From positions 148,052-212,051 of the forward strand of contig NZ_JACHEG010000008.1 of the NCBI RefSeq assembly GCF_014201355.1: a DNA stretch of 64,000 nt, read 5' to 3'. Positions within the stretch are counted from its first letter, which is position 1. The number at the start of each line of letters is the position of its first letter. This DNA is from Aliirhizobium wenxiniae. Its GTDB lineage: Bacteria > Pseudomonadota > Alphaproteobacteria > Rhizobiales > Rhizobiaceae. The translations under genes were made by a program, and so were the position numbers. This document shows, one piece after another, positions 50,989 to 59,802 of the stretch. A model generated the notes under the pieces. That model searched no databases and was not told the DNA's origin. It saw only the letters and a program-made list of their open reading frames with translations.

Positions 50989-52193
50989 TGACGAGGATTG
51001 CAGGCCGTCTTGCGGCGGTGAAACCTTCGGCCTCGATGGCCGTATCCCAGGCGGCCAAGGATCTGGCCACCACTGGTGTCGACGTAATCGATCTCGGTTT
51101 GGGCGAACCCGATTTCGCCGCCCCGGCGCATGTGACCGAAACGGCATTTAAGGCCGCGCGCGAAAACCGGATGCTCTATACGCCGGCACCCGGCACCCCG
51201 GAACTGCGCCGTGCCATCGCGGCCAAGTTCAAGCGCGAGAACGCCCTTGATTTCGCCCTTGACGAAATCGCCGTTTCCAACGGCGCCAAGCAGATCATCT
51301 TCAACGCCTTGATGGCAACCGTCAACGACGGCGACGAGGTCATTCTTCCCGCGCCCTATTTCGTCTCCTATCCCGAAATGGTGAAGCTTTTCGGCGGCGT
51401 GCCAGTGACCCCGGCCTGTGGTGCCGAAGACGGTTTTCACCTGACGCCCGAGGTGCTGGAGGCGGCCATCACGCCGAAGACGAAATGGCTCTTTCTCAAC
51501 CTGCCGGGCAACCCGTCCGGCGCGGTCTATAGCGAGGAACAGCTTCAAGCGCTTGGCGCAGTTCTCGCCCGCCATCCGCATGTGCTGATTCTGTCCGATG
51601 AGATCTATGAACACATCATTTTCGATGGCCGCGCTTTCGTCAGCTTCGGCAAGGCCTGCCCGGACCTGCGCGACCGCAGCCTTATCGTCAACGGCGTTTC
51701 CAAGGCCTATGCGATGACCGGCTGGCGCGTTGGTTACGCAGCGGGTCCGAAGGATCTGATCAAGGCGATGTCGACCGTCCAGAGCCAGTCCTGCACCTCG
51801 GTTTCTGCGGTAGCGCAGATCGCGGCCCAGGCTGCCCTTGAAGGACCACAGGGAGAAGTTGCACGCTTTCGTGAGGCGTTCGAGCGCCGCCGGGACCTCG
51901 TCGTGAGCGCAATCTCCGCGATCGACGGCCTGACACTAGATCCTCCCGAAGGCGCGTTCTATGCCTACATCGGGTGCGCGGCTGTTATCGGGACCACGAC
52001 GCCGGACGGCGCGATGATTGCCAATGACAGTGATTTCGCTACCTATCTTCTTCGCGAAGCCCATGTCGCGGGCGTGCCGGGTGCTGCCTATGGCCTGTCG
52101 CCTTTCTTCCGTATTTCCACCGCGACATCCGAAGCCGTTCTTAAGGATGCCATCGCCCGTATTGCGGCCGCTGTCTCCAGACTGAAACGTTGA
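50985..52193 (+). CDS. Class I/II PLP aminotransferase (aspartate aminotransferase-like)
   Basis: A 402-residue fold-type I aminotransferase. Landmarks are DLGLGEPDFAAP, the Asn-Pro loop LPGNPSGA, Asp205 (LSDEIYEH) that pairs with the PLP ring nitrogen, and Lys240 (NGVSKAYAMTGWRVGY), which forms the Schiff base. The start is taken at the ATG overlapping the hyuB stop by 4 bp; the frame is open upstream inside hyuB. It likely converts the amino acid released by HyuAB into a 2-oxo acid. Confidence 0.9.
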   Translation: MMTRIAGRLAAVKPSASMAVSQAAKDLATTGVDVIDLGLGEPDFAAPAHVTETAFKAARENRMLYTPAPGTPELRRAIAAKFKRENALDFALDEIAVSNGAKQIIFNALMATVNDGDEVILPAPYFVSYPEMVKLFGGVPVTPACGAEDGFHLTPEVLEAAITPKTKWLFLNLPGNPSGAVYSEEQLQALGAVLARHPHVLILSDEIYEHIIFDGRAFVSFGKACPDLRDRSLIVNGVSKAYAMTGWRVGYAAGPKDLIKAMSTVQSQSCTSVSAVAQIAAQAALEGPQGEVARFREAFERRRDLVVSAISAIDGLTLDPPEGAFYAYIGCAAVIGTTTPDGAMIANDSDFATYLLREAHVAGVPGAAYGLSPFFRISTATSEAVLKDAIARIAAAVSRLKR

Positions 52194-52213
52194 GAGTACT
52201 CCAAGGACCCCCC

Positions 52214-53032
52214 ATGACGAAACCCTTCAAGACCATCCTGATCACCGGTGCAGCCGGCCGCCTCGGTACCGAGCTGCGCAAGGGTCTAGCGCATTTGGCC
52301 AGTACGCTGCGCCTCGCTGACCGGGTCGCCATCGAGAATCTCGGCTCCAACGAAGAAGCGCTGACATTTGAGCTTTCGGACGCGGTTGCCGTCTCGAAGG
52401 CTGCCGAGGGCGTCGACGCCATCGTCCATTTTGGCGGAGCGCCGCTTGAGACCGGTTGGGCTACGATTCTCGATTCCAACATTCAGGGTAGTTACAACAT
52501 CTATGAAGCTGCCCGCCAGAACGGTGTAAAGCGCGTTGTCTATGCCTCATCGGTTCATGCGATCGGCTATCATGAGCTGGAAGCCCATATCGATGTCGAC
52601 GCGCCGGTGCGCCCCGACAGCCTTTATGGCGTGTCGAAATGTTTCGTCGAGGCGTTAAGCCGCTTCTATTGGGACAAGTTCGGCATCGAATCCGCTTGTT
52701 TGCGCATCTTCTCGTCCTTCCCAGAACCGGCAGACCGGCGCATGCTCTGGTCGTGGCTCTCGTTTGGTGATTGCGCCCGGCTTGTCGAAGCTAGCCTGAC
52801 AGCGCCGCGCCTTGGTCATACGATCACCTTCGGCTTATCCGACAACAAGGTATCGCCGGTGGACAATTCGCGGAGCGGACATATCGGCTTCAAGGCGCAG
52901 GACAGCACAGAGAGCTACCGTGCGGCAGTTGAGGGCCGGACGGCGCCGAACGACGCTAAGGCGCCCGCCACCCGCTGTCTCGGTGGCTGGTTCGTCGATC
53001 TCGGACATCCTGACGATGAGGTTTCCCAGTGA
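52214..53032 (+). CDS. NAD-dependent epimerase/dehydratase family, uronate-dehydrogenase-like
   Basis: A 272-residue extended SDR. The Rossmann motif is ITGAAGRLGTELR, the active-site Ser is in VYASSVHAIGY, and LYGVSKCFVEALSRFY provides Tyr-X3-Lys. The order RLAD, HFGG, SNIQGSYNIYEAARQNG and RMLWSWLSFGD follows Agrobacterium uronate dehydrogenase closely. That enzyme oxidises galacturonate and glucuronate; here the neighbours do not form the galactarate pathway, so the real substrate may differ. ATG 52214 follows AAGGA; the next gene overlaps by 4 bp. Confidence 0.87.
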   Translation: MTKPFKTILITGAAGRLGTELRKGLAHLASTLRLADRVAIENLGSNEEALTFELSDAVAVSKAAEGVDAIVHFGGAPLETGWATILDSNIQGSYNIYEAARQNGVKRVVYASSVHAIGYHELEAHIDVDAPVRPDSLYGVSKCFVEALSRFYWDKFGIESACLRIFSSFPEPADRRMLWSWLSFGDCARLVEASLTAPRLGHTITFGLSDNKVSPVDNSRSGHIGFKAQDSTESYRAAVEGRTAPNDAKAPATRCLGGWFVDLGHPDDEVSQ

Positions 53033-54234
53033 AAGACACATATGACGTGGTGATCGTCGGCGGAGCGGTCATCGGCTCAGCCGTCGCCTATTATCTTGCC
53101 GCCAATCCTGACTTCAATGGCTCCATTCTGGTGGTGGAGCGCGACCCGACCTATCTCACGGCATCGACATCGCTGTCTTCGTCCTCTATCCGCACGCAGT
53201 TCTCTAATCCTATCAACGTCAAGATCAGCCAGTATGGATCGGAGGTGATCCGCAATTTCGGCGAAATCATGCAGATCGGCGATGACAAACCGGATCTGGC
53301 ATTTCATTCCGGGGGCTATCTTTTCCTGGCCGGCACGCCGGATCAGGTGGGGGTTCTGCGTGAAAATCATGTGGCGCAGAAGGCCTGCGGGGCGGACGTG
53401 GTACTGTGGAGCAGGGATGAGCTGGCCGAGGCTTTCCCGCATCTCAATGTCTCTGACATCGAGCTCGCCTCTTATGGCAGATCCGGCGAAGGCTGGTTCA
53501 ATAATACCGGCCTGATGTACGGTTTCAAGAACAAGGCTCGCTCGCTGGGTGTTGAGTATATCACCGACGAAGTCGTGGCAATCGGCCGCAATGGCGATGC
53601 CGTGACATCGATCACGCTGAAATCCGGCGCGGTGGTCAAAGCCGGAACGATCGTCAACGCATCCGGCCCCCGCGCCGCGCTGACGGCGCGCATGGCTGGC
53701 CTCGACATTCCCGTCGAGCCGCGCAAGCGCACGCTCTTCGTCTTCGATTGCGCAAAGACGCCAGAAGGCACGGCGACGGTCAACCAGGGCCGTTTGCCGC
53801 TGATGATCGATCCGAGCGGCGTCTTCTGCCGCCCGGAAGGCCGCTTCTTCCTGACCGGCTGCCCGCCGGTCGAGGATCCTGCCGCGGACTGGGACGATTT
53901 CGAGCCGCGTTACGAGGAATTCGAGGAGATCATCTGGCCGGCTCTTGCCGAACGCTCTCCCGCTTTCGAAGCTATCAAGGTGGTCAACCAGTGGGCCGGA
54001 CATTACGATTTCAACACGCTAGACCATAATCTCGTGGTCGGCCGCCATCCGCAGGTGCGCAATTTCGTCTTTGCCAACGGCTTTTCGGGACATGGCCTGC
54101 AGCAGGGACCGGCTACGGGACGCGGCGTTTCCGAACTGATTGTCTATGGCGAATACCGCTCACTCGATCTCTCGGAAGTCGGCTTCGAGCGCATTGTTGA
54201 AAATCGCCCTTTCCTTGAAAAGGCGGTCATCTAA
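53029..54234 (+). CDS. FAD-dependent oxidoreductase of the DAO family, FOXRED1-like
   Basis: A 401-residue flavoprotein. The FAD-binding motif DVVIVGGAVIGSAVAYYLA is at the N-terminus. SLSSSSIRTQFSNPINVKIS and WAGHYDFNTLDHNLVVGRHP, GFSGHGLQQGPATGRGV match the FOXRED1/sarcosine-dehydrogenase-like branch. Such enzymes oxidise N-methyl or secondary amino acids and often pass electrons to ETF or quinone. The start is GTG 53029, overlapping the upstream stop by 4 bp. EtfBA and ETF-QO are encoded further along the same strand and would be natural acceptors. Confidence 0.88.
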   Translation: MKDTYDVVIVGGAVIGSAVAYYLAANPDFNGSILVVERDPTYLTASTSLSSSSIRTQFSNPINVKISQYGSEVIRNFGEIMQIGDDKPDLAFHSGGYLFLAGTPDQVGVLRENHVAQKACGADVVLWSRDELAEAFPHLNVSDIELASYGRSGEGWFNNTGLMYGFKNKARSLGVEYITDEVVAIGRNGDAVTSITLKSGAVVKAGTIVNASGPRAALTARMAGLDIPVEPRKRTLFVFDCAKTPEGTATVNQGRLPLMIDPSGVFCRPEGRFFLTGCPPVEDPAADWDDFEPRYEEFEEIIWPALAERSPAFEAIKVVNQWAGHYDFNTLDHNLVVGRHPQVRNFVFANGFSGHGLQQGPATGRGVSELIVYGEYRSLDLSEVGFERIVENRPFLEKAVI

Positions 54235-54242
54235 TATACGAG

Positions 54243-54273
54243 GCCTATCCGGTCGCCGACAACCCGGATAGGC
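54243..54273 (+). terminator. Hairpin after the FAD oxidoreductase gene
   Basis: Ten-base arms GCCTATCCGG and CCGGATAGGC flank an 11-base loop, starting 9 bp after the stop. No T run follows. It may end or attenuate the hyu-series transcript before the LysR gene. Confidence 0.55.
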
Positions 54274-54306
54274 ATCAGCATCCAGTCGGCGCAGCGGAGC
54301 AGAAAA

Positions 54307-55230
54307 TTGGTCGGGCAGCATACGAGACTTCCCCCCTTGAACGCGCTGCGCGCCTTCTGGGCCGTTATGCGACAGGGTAGTTTCAGAAGCGCCGCGGACG
54401 AGTTGCTGGTCACGCCGCAGGCTGTCAGCCAGCAGATCAAGCTGCTTGAGGACATTCTTCACGTCCCGCTTTTCGAGCGCAAGGCGCGGGTGATTGAACC
54501 GACGGAACAGGCGATCGTCCTTTCTCACTTCATCGAAGCGGGCTTTGACGAATTCACCGAAGGCATCCGGCGCGTCACCAATTCCACCTATCGCAACCGC
54601 ATCAATATCAATGTCAGCCCGTATTTCGCCACCCGCTACCTGATGGAGCGGCTGGAGCGGTTTCGCGAACTGATGCCCGGTGCGGATATCCGCATGACGA
54701 CCATGGTCAGCATTCGCGACTTTGCAGCCGACGAAGTGGATGTCTGCATCCAGTGGGGCTTCGGCGCCTGGAAGGATTACGATAGCCAGCTCCTGGTGCG
54801 CGATCCGAAAATCATCTGCTGCGCACCGGAGCTTGCCGAGCGGATCCGTGAGCCGAAAGATCTCACTACGCTGACGCTGCTGCATCCAGTCATGGCGCGC
54901 AATCTGTGGGGCAAGGTGCTGCGGCATCTGGAGCTGGAACCGACCGAAATCGCCGGAGAAATCGAGTTCCAGGACGCGGCCACGATGCGTCGTGGTGCGG
55001 TATCGGGCCTGGGAATCGGGCTGGTGTCGAGAATGGATGCCCTGTCCGACATCAAGGCCGGCCGGCTCGTTGCGCCTCTGGGAACTGACATGCTGGACGG
55101 CATGGACGAACGGGACGTCCCGGGCTTCTATCTCGTGGTGCCGCGCGCTCATAAGCGCGTCAAGATCATCTCGACATTCTGCGACTGGATCTGTGCCGAG
55201 GACTGGTCCACTAGGCGTGAATTAGACTGA
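54307..55230 (+). CDS. LysR-family regulator (GcvA-like)
   Basis: A 307-residue regulator. PPLNALRAFWAVMRQGSFRSAADELLVTPQAVSQQIKLLE is the helix-turn-helix region, very like GcvA. The effector domain contains ININVSPYFATRYLMERL and SIRDFAADEVDVCIQWGFG. The start appears to be TTG 54307 with GGAG 7 bases upstream. It lies between the hyu series and the liv importer on the same strand and may control either. Confidence 0.88.
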   Translation: MVGQHTRLPPLNALRAFWAVMRQGSFRSAADELLVTPQAVSQQIKLLEDILHVPLFERKARVIEPTEQAIVLSHFIEAGFDEFTEGIRRVTNSTYRNRININVSPYFATRYLMERLERFRELMPGADIRMTTMVSIRDFAADEVDVCIQWGFGAWKDYDSQLLVRDPKIICCAPELAERIREPKDLTTLTLLHPVMARNLWGKVLRHLELEPTEIAGEIEFQDAATMRRGAVSGLGIGLVSRMDALSDIKAGRLVAPLGTDMLDGMDERDVPGFYLVVPRAHKRVKIISTFCDWICAEDWSTRRELD

Positions 55231-55545
55231 CCGTTTCCTATTGTAATCCTAAAGTCTGAGCATCGCCGAAGGCGGTTTCGTCGTTGCGCGTGCATGAGCG
55301 GCACTGAAAGTAAATCTTGTCTATCCCCGTTGTTTCTTGGTTTGGGCTTGGCGGCAAGTGATGCAGTCTTTCTCTTGGCCGGACGGACGGATTTCGAAGT
55401 AATCCCATCTCAAACGAGCCCTCGACAAATTTTATCTGCCCGCGAAGCCAGTCATGAGGCGCCGTGGCGGGTGACTGTCGCAATAAAGAAAAGAACAGAT
55501 CTATAGGCATCTAATGATCACTCAGCCTAAACAGAGGGATAAACA
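55231..55545. other. Intergenic region upstream of livK
   Basis: This 315-bp gap between the LysR gene and the Liv binding-protein gene has no recognisable gene. It should contain the livKHMGF promoter, but no convincing -35/-10 pair or large palindrome was seen. GAGGG lies 8 bases before the livK ATG. Confidence 0.5.
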
Positions 55546-56664
55546 ATGGGTTCTATTTCGAAGATTCTCACGGGTGCCGCCTTTGCTTCGGCGCTCCTCG
55601 TCTCCGGCGCTTATGCCGCTGACACGATTAAGATCGGCGTTGCCGGCCCGATGACCGGTGCCAACGCGACGTTCGGCGAGCAAGTCTGGACCGGTGTCTC
55701 GGCCTACGTCAAGAATGTCAACGACGCGGGCGGCATCGACGGCAAGAAGGTGGAATTGGTTAAGGGCGATGACGCCTGCGAACCGAAACAGGCCGTTGCG
55801 GTTGCCAACCGTTTCGTAGATCAGGACAAGGTTCAGGCGCTCGTCGGCCATTTCTGCTCGTCCAGCACCATTCCCGCATCGGAAATCTATAACGATGCGG
55901 GCATCCTGATGGTCACCCCGTCCTCGACCAACCCGATCGTCACCGATCGCGGCTTCGAGACGGTATTCCGCACTTGCGGCCGTGACGACCAGCAGGCAGT
56001 GGTTGCCGGCACGTTCATCCTCGACACGCTGAAGATCGACAAGATCGCCCTTATCCATGACAAGGATACCTATGGCCAGGGTCTCGTTGATGCGCTGAAG
56101 AAGACGCTCGCCGACCGCAAGGTCGAGCCGGTCCTCTATGAAGGCCTGACGCGCGGCGAACGCGATTTCAATGCGCTGGTCACCAAGATCAAGAGCTCGG
56201 GCGCCAAGGCGGTCTATTTTGGCGGTCTCATTCCTGAAGCCGGCCCGCTGATCCGCCAGATCCATGAGCAGGGCCTCGACGTCGCCTTCGTCAGCGGCGA
56301 CGCGCTTGCCCAGGCAGAAATTGTCACCGCCGCCGGCGGACCGCGGAACCTCAAGGGCGTCTATTATTCGTCCGCCGCCGATCCGAAGGAAGACCCGGCA
56401 TCCGCAGATGCCCTGGCCGACCTGAAGAAACAGAACATCGCGCCCGATAACTACACCCTGTTCGGCTATGCCAGCGCCCAGACCATCGTTGCCGCCATCC
56501 AGGGCACCAAAGACGGCAAGATCGAAGATCAGGTTGCGTGGCTTCACGCCAACAACGTCAAGTCTGCTGTCGGCAACCTCGCCTGGAACGAAAAGGGCGA
56601 CGTGAAGGACTTCAAGTTCGTCTTCTATTCCTTCGACGACAAGGGCACTCCGGTTCGCAACTGA
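55546..56664 (+). CDS. livK: Branched-chain amino acid ABC transporter, periplasmic binding protein
   Basis: A 372-residue type I periplasmic binding protein. The signal peptide is cleaved after Ala24 (GAYA, then ADTIK). The mature start IKIGVAGPMTGANATFGEQ, then VALVGHFCSSSTIPASEIYN-type motif (here ALVGHFCSSSTIPAS) and YEGLTRGERDFNALVTKIK are typical of LivJ/LivK. The ligand may be a branched-chain amino acid or another amino-acid-like compound suited to the neighbouring catabolic genes. Confidence 0.93.
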   Translation: MGSISKILTGAAFASALLVSGAYAADTIKIGVAGPMTGANATFGEQVWTGVSAYVKNVNDAGGIDGKKVELVKGDDACEPKQAVAVANRFVDQDKVQALVGHFCSSSTIPASEIYNDAGILMVTPSSTNPIVTDRGFETVFRTCGRDDQQAVVAGTFILDTLKIDKIALIHDKDTYGQGLVDALKKTLADRKVEPVLYEGLTRGERDFNALVTKIKSSGAKAVYFGGLIPEAGPLIRQIHEQGLDVAFVSGDALAQAEIVTAAGGPRNLKGVYYSSAADPKEDPASADALADLKKQNIAPDNYTLFGYASAQTIVAAIQGTKDGKIEDQVAWLHANNVKSAVGNLAWNEKGDVKDFKFVFYSFDDKGTPVRN

Positions 56665-56681
56665 GCGATCCTGACAAGAGG

Positions 56682-56712
56682 GGCGGGCCGGCATGGTCGA
56701 GCCGGCCCCGCC
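56682..56712 (+). other. GC-rich hairpin between livK and livH
   Basis: A strong imperfect inverted repeat centred on the arms GGGCCGGC (56685-56692) and GCCGGCCC (56701-56708), in the 84-bp gap after livK. Such structures after binding-protein genes usually cause partial termination or protect the upstream mRNA so that more binding protein than permease is made. Confidence 0.65.
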
Positions 56713-56748
56713 TGCCCAATCAAAAAAACAATCTAAAAGGGGTTCGCC

Positions 56749-57666
56749 ATGGATTTCTACATCTTGGCGCAGCAGCTGATCAACGGGATCACGCTGGGCA
56801 CCATCTATGGTCTCATCGCCGTGGGCTATACCATGGTCTATGGCGTCATCCGGATGATCAACTTCGCCCATGGCGACGTCTACATGGTCTCCGCCTATGT
56901 GGCTGCGATCGTGCTCGCCGTCATCAGCTTCTTCGGTATCCAGTCGGTACCCTTCGCGCTGATCTCCATCCTTATCATCACCTGTTTCGTCACGGCCGTT
57001 TACGGCTGGGCGATCGAGCGGGTCGCCTACCGGCCTTTGCGCGGCTCCACCAAGCTTGCACCGCTGATCTCGGCCATCGGTATTTCGCTTATGCTGCAGA
57101 GCTATGTTCAGATTGCCCAGGGTGCGCGTGACCAAGGCGTTCCGATCCTGATCCAGGGCGCCCTCCGCTTCGGCGGCGAAGAACACTTTGCCCAGATCAC
57201 CTATATGCAGGCCATCATCCTGATCGCCTCGCTGGTTGCCATGGGCATTCTCACCTATGTCATCAACCATACCCGGATCGGCCGCCAATGCCGCGCCACC
57301 CAGCAGAACCGGCAGATCTCCGCGGTGCTGGGCGTCGATACCGACCGCATCATTTCCACCGTCTTCGTCATCGGCGCATCTACGGCCGCCGTCGGCGGAA
57401 CGCTGGTGACGTTCAATTACGGCTCGTTCAATTTCTTCATCGGCTTCGTAATGGGCATCAAGGCGTTTACCGCCGCCGTGCTTGGCGGCATCGGTTCGCT
57501 GCCCGGTGCGGTTCTGGGCGGCATCCTGCTCGGCCTGACCGAAGCGCTATTCGCCGGCTATGTCAGCACAGACTACAAGGATGTCTTCGCCTTCGGCCTG
57601 CTGATCGTCCTCCTCTTCTTTCGCCCCTACGGCCTGCTCGGCCGACCTGAAATTCAGAAGGTGTGA
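56749..57666 (+). CDS. livH: Branched-chain amino acid ABC transporter permease LivH
   Basis: A 305-residue inner-membrane permease with about eight helices: LINGITLGTIYGLIAVGYTMVYGVIRMINFAHG, the cytoplasmic RPLRGSTKLAPLISAIG, and GIKAFTAAVLGGIGSLPGAVLGG, all conserved in LivH. It pairs with LivM to form the channel. AAGGGG lies upstream; livM begins 10 bp after its stop. Confidence 0.95.
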   Translation: MDFYILAQQLINGITLGTIYGLIAVGYTMVYGVIRMINFAHGDVYMVSAYVAAIVLAVISFFGIQSVPFALISILIITCFVTAVYGWAIERVAYRPLRGSTKLAPLISAIGISLMLQSYVQIAQGARDQGVPILIQGALRFGGEEHFAQITYMQAIILIASLVAMGILTYVINHTRIGRQCRATQQNRQISAVLGVDTDRIISTVFVIGASTAAVGGTLVTFNYGSFNFFIGFVMGIKAFTAAVLGGIGSLPGAVLGGILLGLTEALFAGYVSTDYKDVFAFGLLIVLLFFRPYGLLGRPEIQKV

Positions 57667-57676
57667 GGAGACCAAA

Positions 57677-58990
57677 ATGAACACGCATGAAAATCTGTTC
57701 CCCAAGCTCGGCAAGGAAGCCCTGCTGACCTTCTGTGTCTCACTCGTGCTGGTCGGGCCGATTTCCGGACTGGTGCTGGAAGGCTTCACGTTCCGCAACG
57801 AGCTCGTCCATGCCGTGCTGATCGCTGCGGTCATCACCGCCGGCAGGCTGGTTCTTTCGGCAGTAATGGTGACGCCCTTCGGCCGGCGCATCTCTGGCGT
57901 GCTCAGCCGCAGCGGCGGGGGCGTGACCGTGCGTTCCGGCAAGGAGCGTTCGTCCCTGCCGCTTCTGGCTGTCCTTTTCCTTGCCGGGCTCGCGCTGCCA
58001 TTCGTCGCCGACAAATATTTTCTCGGCATCGCCATCCTGGCGCTGATTTACTGCCTGCTCGGGCTTGGGTTGAACATCGTCGTCGGTCTTGCCGGATTGC
58101 TGGACCTTGGCTTCGTCGCCTTCTATGCGGTCGGTGCCTATCTTCTGGCGCTTGGTTCGCAATATCTCGGCCTCGGCTTCTGGAGCGCGCTGATCATCGC
58201 GCCGTTCCTCGCCGGCCTGTTCGGCATGGTCCTCGCCTTCCCGGTGTTGAAGATGCATGGCGACTATCTGGCCATCGTCACCCTCGGCTTCGGCGAAATC
58301 ATCCGCCTCGTGCTCAATAACTGGCTAGCCTTCACTGGCGGCCCGAACGGTGCTCCGGTCCCGCCGCCGACCCTATTCGGCTTTGAATTCACCCGTACGG
58401 CGCGCCAAGGCGGCACGCCCATCCATGAGGCGCTCGGCATTCCCTATAATGCCGACTACAAGTTCTGGTTCATCTATCTGGTCCTGTTCCTGGTTGTCTG
58501 CGCGGTCATCTATGCGGTGCAGCGCCTGCGTGTCATGCCGCTCGGGCGCATGTGGGAAGCCCTGCGCGAAGACGAGATCGCCTGCCGTTCGCTTGGCGTC
58601 AATCACGTATTCACCAAGCTGTCCGCTTTCATGCTCGGGGCTTCCACCGGTGGCCTGGCAGGCGTGTTCTTCGCCGTTCATCAGGGTTTCGTGAACCCGA
58701 CCTCATTCACTTTCTTCGAATCGGCGCTGATCCTCGCGATCGTCGTGCTCGGAGGGCTCGGCTCCACCGTCGGTGTCGTGCTTGCAGCCCTGGTGCTGAC
58801 CATTCTTCCGGAACTGCTGCGCGATTTCGCCGAGTACCGCGTCTTCGTCTTCGGCGTGCTGATGGTGGTGATGATGATCTGGAAGCCGCGCGGTCTCGTT
58901 CGCGTCACCCGTCCGGCCTTCTTCCCGTCGAAATCTGCCGAACCGACGTCTTCTCCCGTTCCTAGCGCCAATGCGGAGGTAAGCCGATGA
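57677..58990 (+). CDS. livM: Branched-chain amino acid ABC transporter permease LivM
   Basis: A 437-residue permease. After a variable N-terminal region with extra helices (about 130 residues, as in the long LivM type) come LGLNIVVGLAGLLDLGFVAFYAVGAYL, the EAA-like WEALREDEIACRSLGVN and LGGLGSTVGVVLAALVL. These are diagnostic of LivM. Its stop overlaps livG by 4 bp. Confidence 0.94.
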   Translation: MNTHENLFPKLGKEALLTFCVSLVLVGPISGLVLEGFTFRNELVHAVLIAAVITAGRLVLSAVMVTPFGRRISGVLSRSGGGVTVRSGKERSSLPLLAVLFLAGLALPFVADKYFLGIAILALIYCLLGLGLNIVVGLAGLLDLGFVAFYAVGAYLLALGSQYLGLGFWSALIIAPFLAGLFGMVLAFPVLKMHGDYLAIVTLGFGEIIRLVLNNWLAFTGGPNGAPVPPPTLFGFEFTRTARQGGTPIHEALGIPYNADYKFWFIYLVLFLVVCAVIYAVQRLRVMPLGRMWEALREDEIACRSLGVNHVFTKLSAFMLGASTGGLAGVFFAVHQGFVNPTSFTFFESALILAIVVLGGLGSTVGVVLAALVLTILPELLRDFAEYRVFVFGVLMVVMMIWKPRGLVRVTRPAFFPSKSAEPTSSPVPSANAEVSR

Positions 58991-59802
58991 CCGCACCGCT
59001 TCTCGAAGTCAACAACGTGACGATGCGCTTTGGCGGGATCGTGGCCAACCGAAACGTCAACTTCTGTGTCGAGAAGGGAAAGATCACCGCGCTGATCGGC
59101 CCCAACGGCGCCGGCAAGACGACGATGTTCAACTGCATCACCGGTTTTTACCGAGCAAGTGAAGGTAATATCCTCCTGCATGGCGAGGACGGCACGCAGG
59201 ATATCGGCGGGTTGATCACCCGCCCGATTACCGGCGGTTCGCATCTGGCGACCCGCGCCGGCATTGCCCGGACGTTCCAGAATATCCGCCTGTTCCGCGA
59301 AATGTCGGTGGTGGAAAATCTTCTCGTTGCCCAGCACCGGCAGACTGCCAACAATCTGTTGAGCGGCGTCTTTTCGACTCCCACCTATCGCCGTGCAGAA
59401 CGCGAGGCGGTCGATCGGGCATACTACTGGCTGGAGCGCATGCACCTTGCCGGAGATGCGAACCGGCTTGCCGGCGAGCTTCCCTACGGCCGTCAGCGGC
59501 GGCTGGAGATTGCCCGGGCCATGTGTACGTCGCCGAAGCTGATCTGCCTCGACGAACCGGCCGCCGGCCTCAATCCGGCGGAAACAAGGGAACTTTCCGA
59601 AGTGCTGCAGATCCTGCGGGCCGACCACGATCTGACCGTTCTGGTCATCGAACACGACATGGGCCTGGTGATGCGTATTTCGAACCATATCGTCGTGCTC
59701 GACCACGGCGAAGTCATTTCCGACGGCACACCAGAGCATGTGGCGAACGATCCCGCCGTGATTGCAGCCTATCTCGGCGTCAGCGAAGAAGAAGTCCAGT
59801 GA
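58987..59802 (+). CDS. livG: Branched-chain amino acid ABC transporter ATPase LivG
   Basis: A 271-residue ABC ATPase. Walker A GPNGAGKTT is at residues 38-46, the LivG-type signature is LPYGRQRRLEIARAM, Walker B and the catalytic Glu are in LICLDEPAAGLNP, and the H-loop is VLVIEHDMGLVM. It energises LivHM together with LivF, whose ATG overlaps its stop by one base. A decayed relative is at 43270-43520. Confidence 0.95.
   Translation: MTAPLLEVNNVTMRFGGIVANRNVNFCVEKGKITALIGPNGAGKTTMFNCITGFYRASEGNILLHGEDGTQDIGGLITRPITGGSHLATRAGIARTFQNIRLFREMSVVENLLVAQHRQTANNLLSGVFSTPTYRRAEREAVDRAYYWLERMHLAGDANRLAGELPYGRQRRLEIARAMCTSPKLICLDEPAAGLNPAETRELSEVLQILRADHDLTVLVIEHDMGLVMRISNHIVVLDHGEVISDGTPEHVANDPAVIAAYLGVSEEEVQ

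Noticed and set aside
55294..55506. Possible 70-residue protein upstream of livK
   Set aside because: It lies in the expected livK promoter region, lacks a clear ribosome site and resembles nothing.
55522..57288. Long open frame of 588 codons on the minus strand
   Set aside because: It lies opposite livK and livH, which are clear family members. Its composition is the Asp/Arg/Gly-rich pattern of antisense frames in GC-rich genes.
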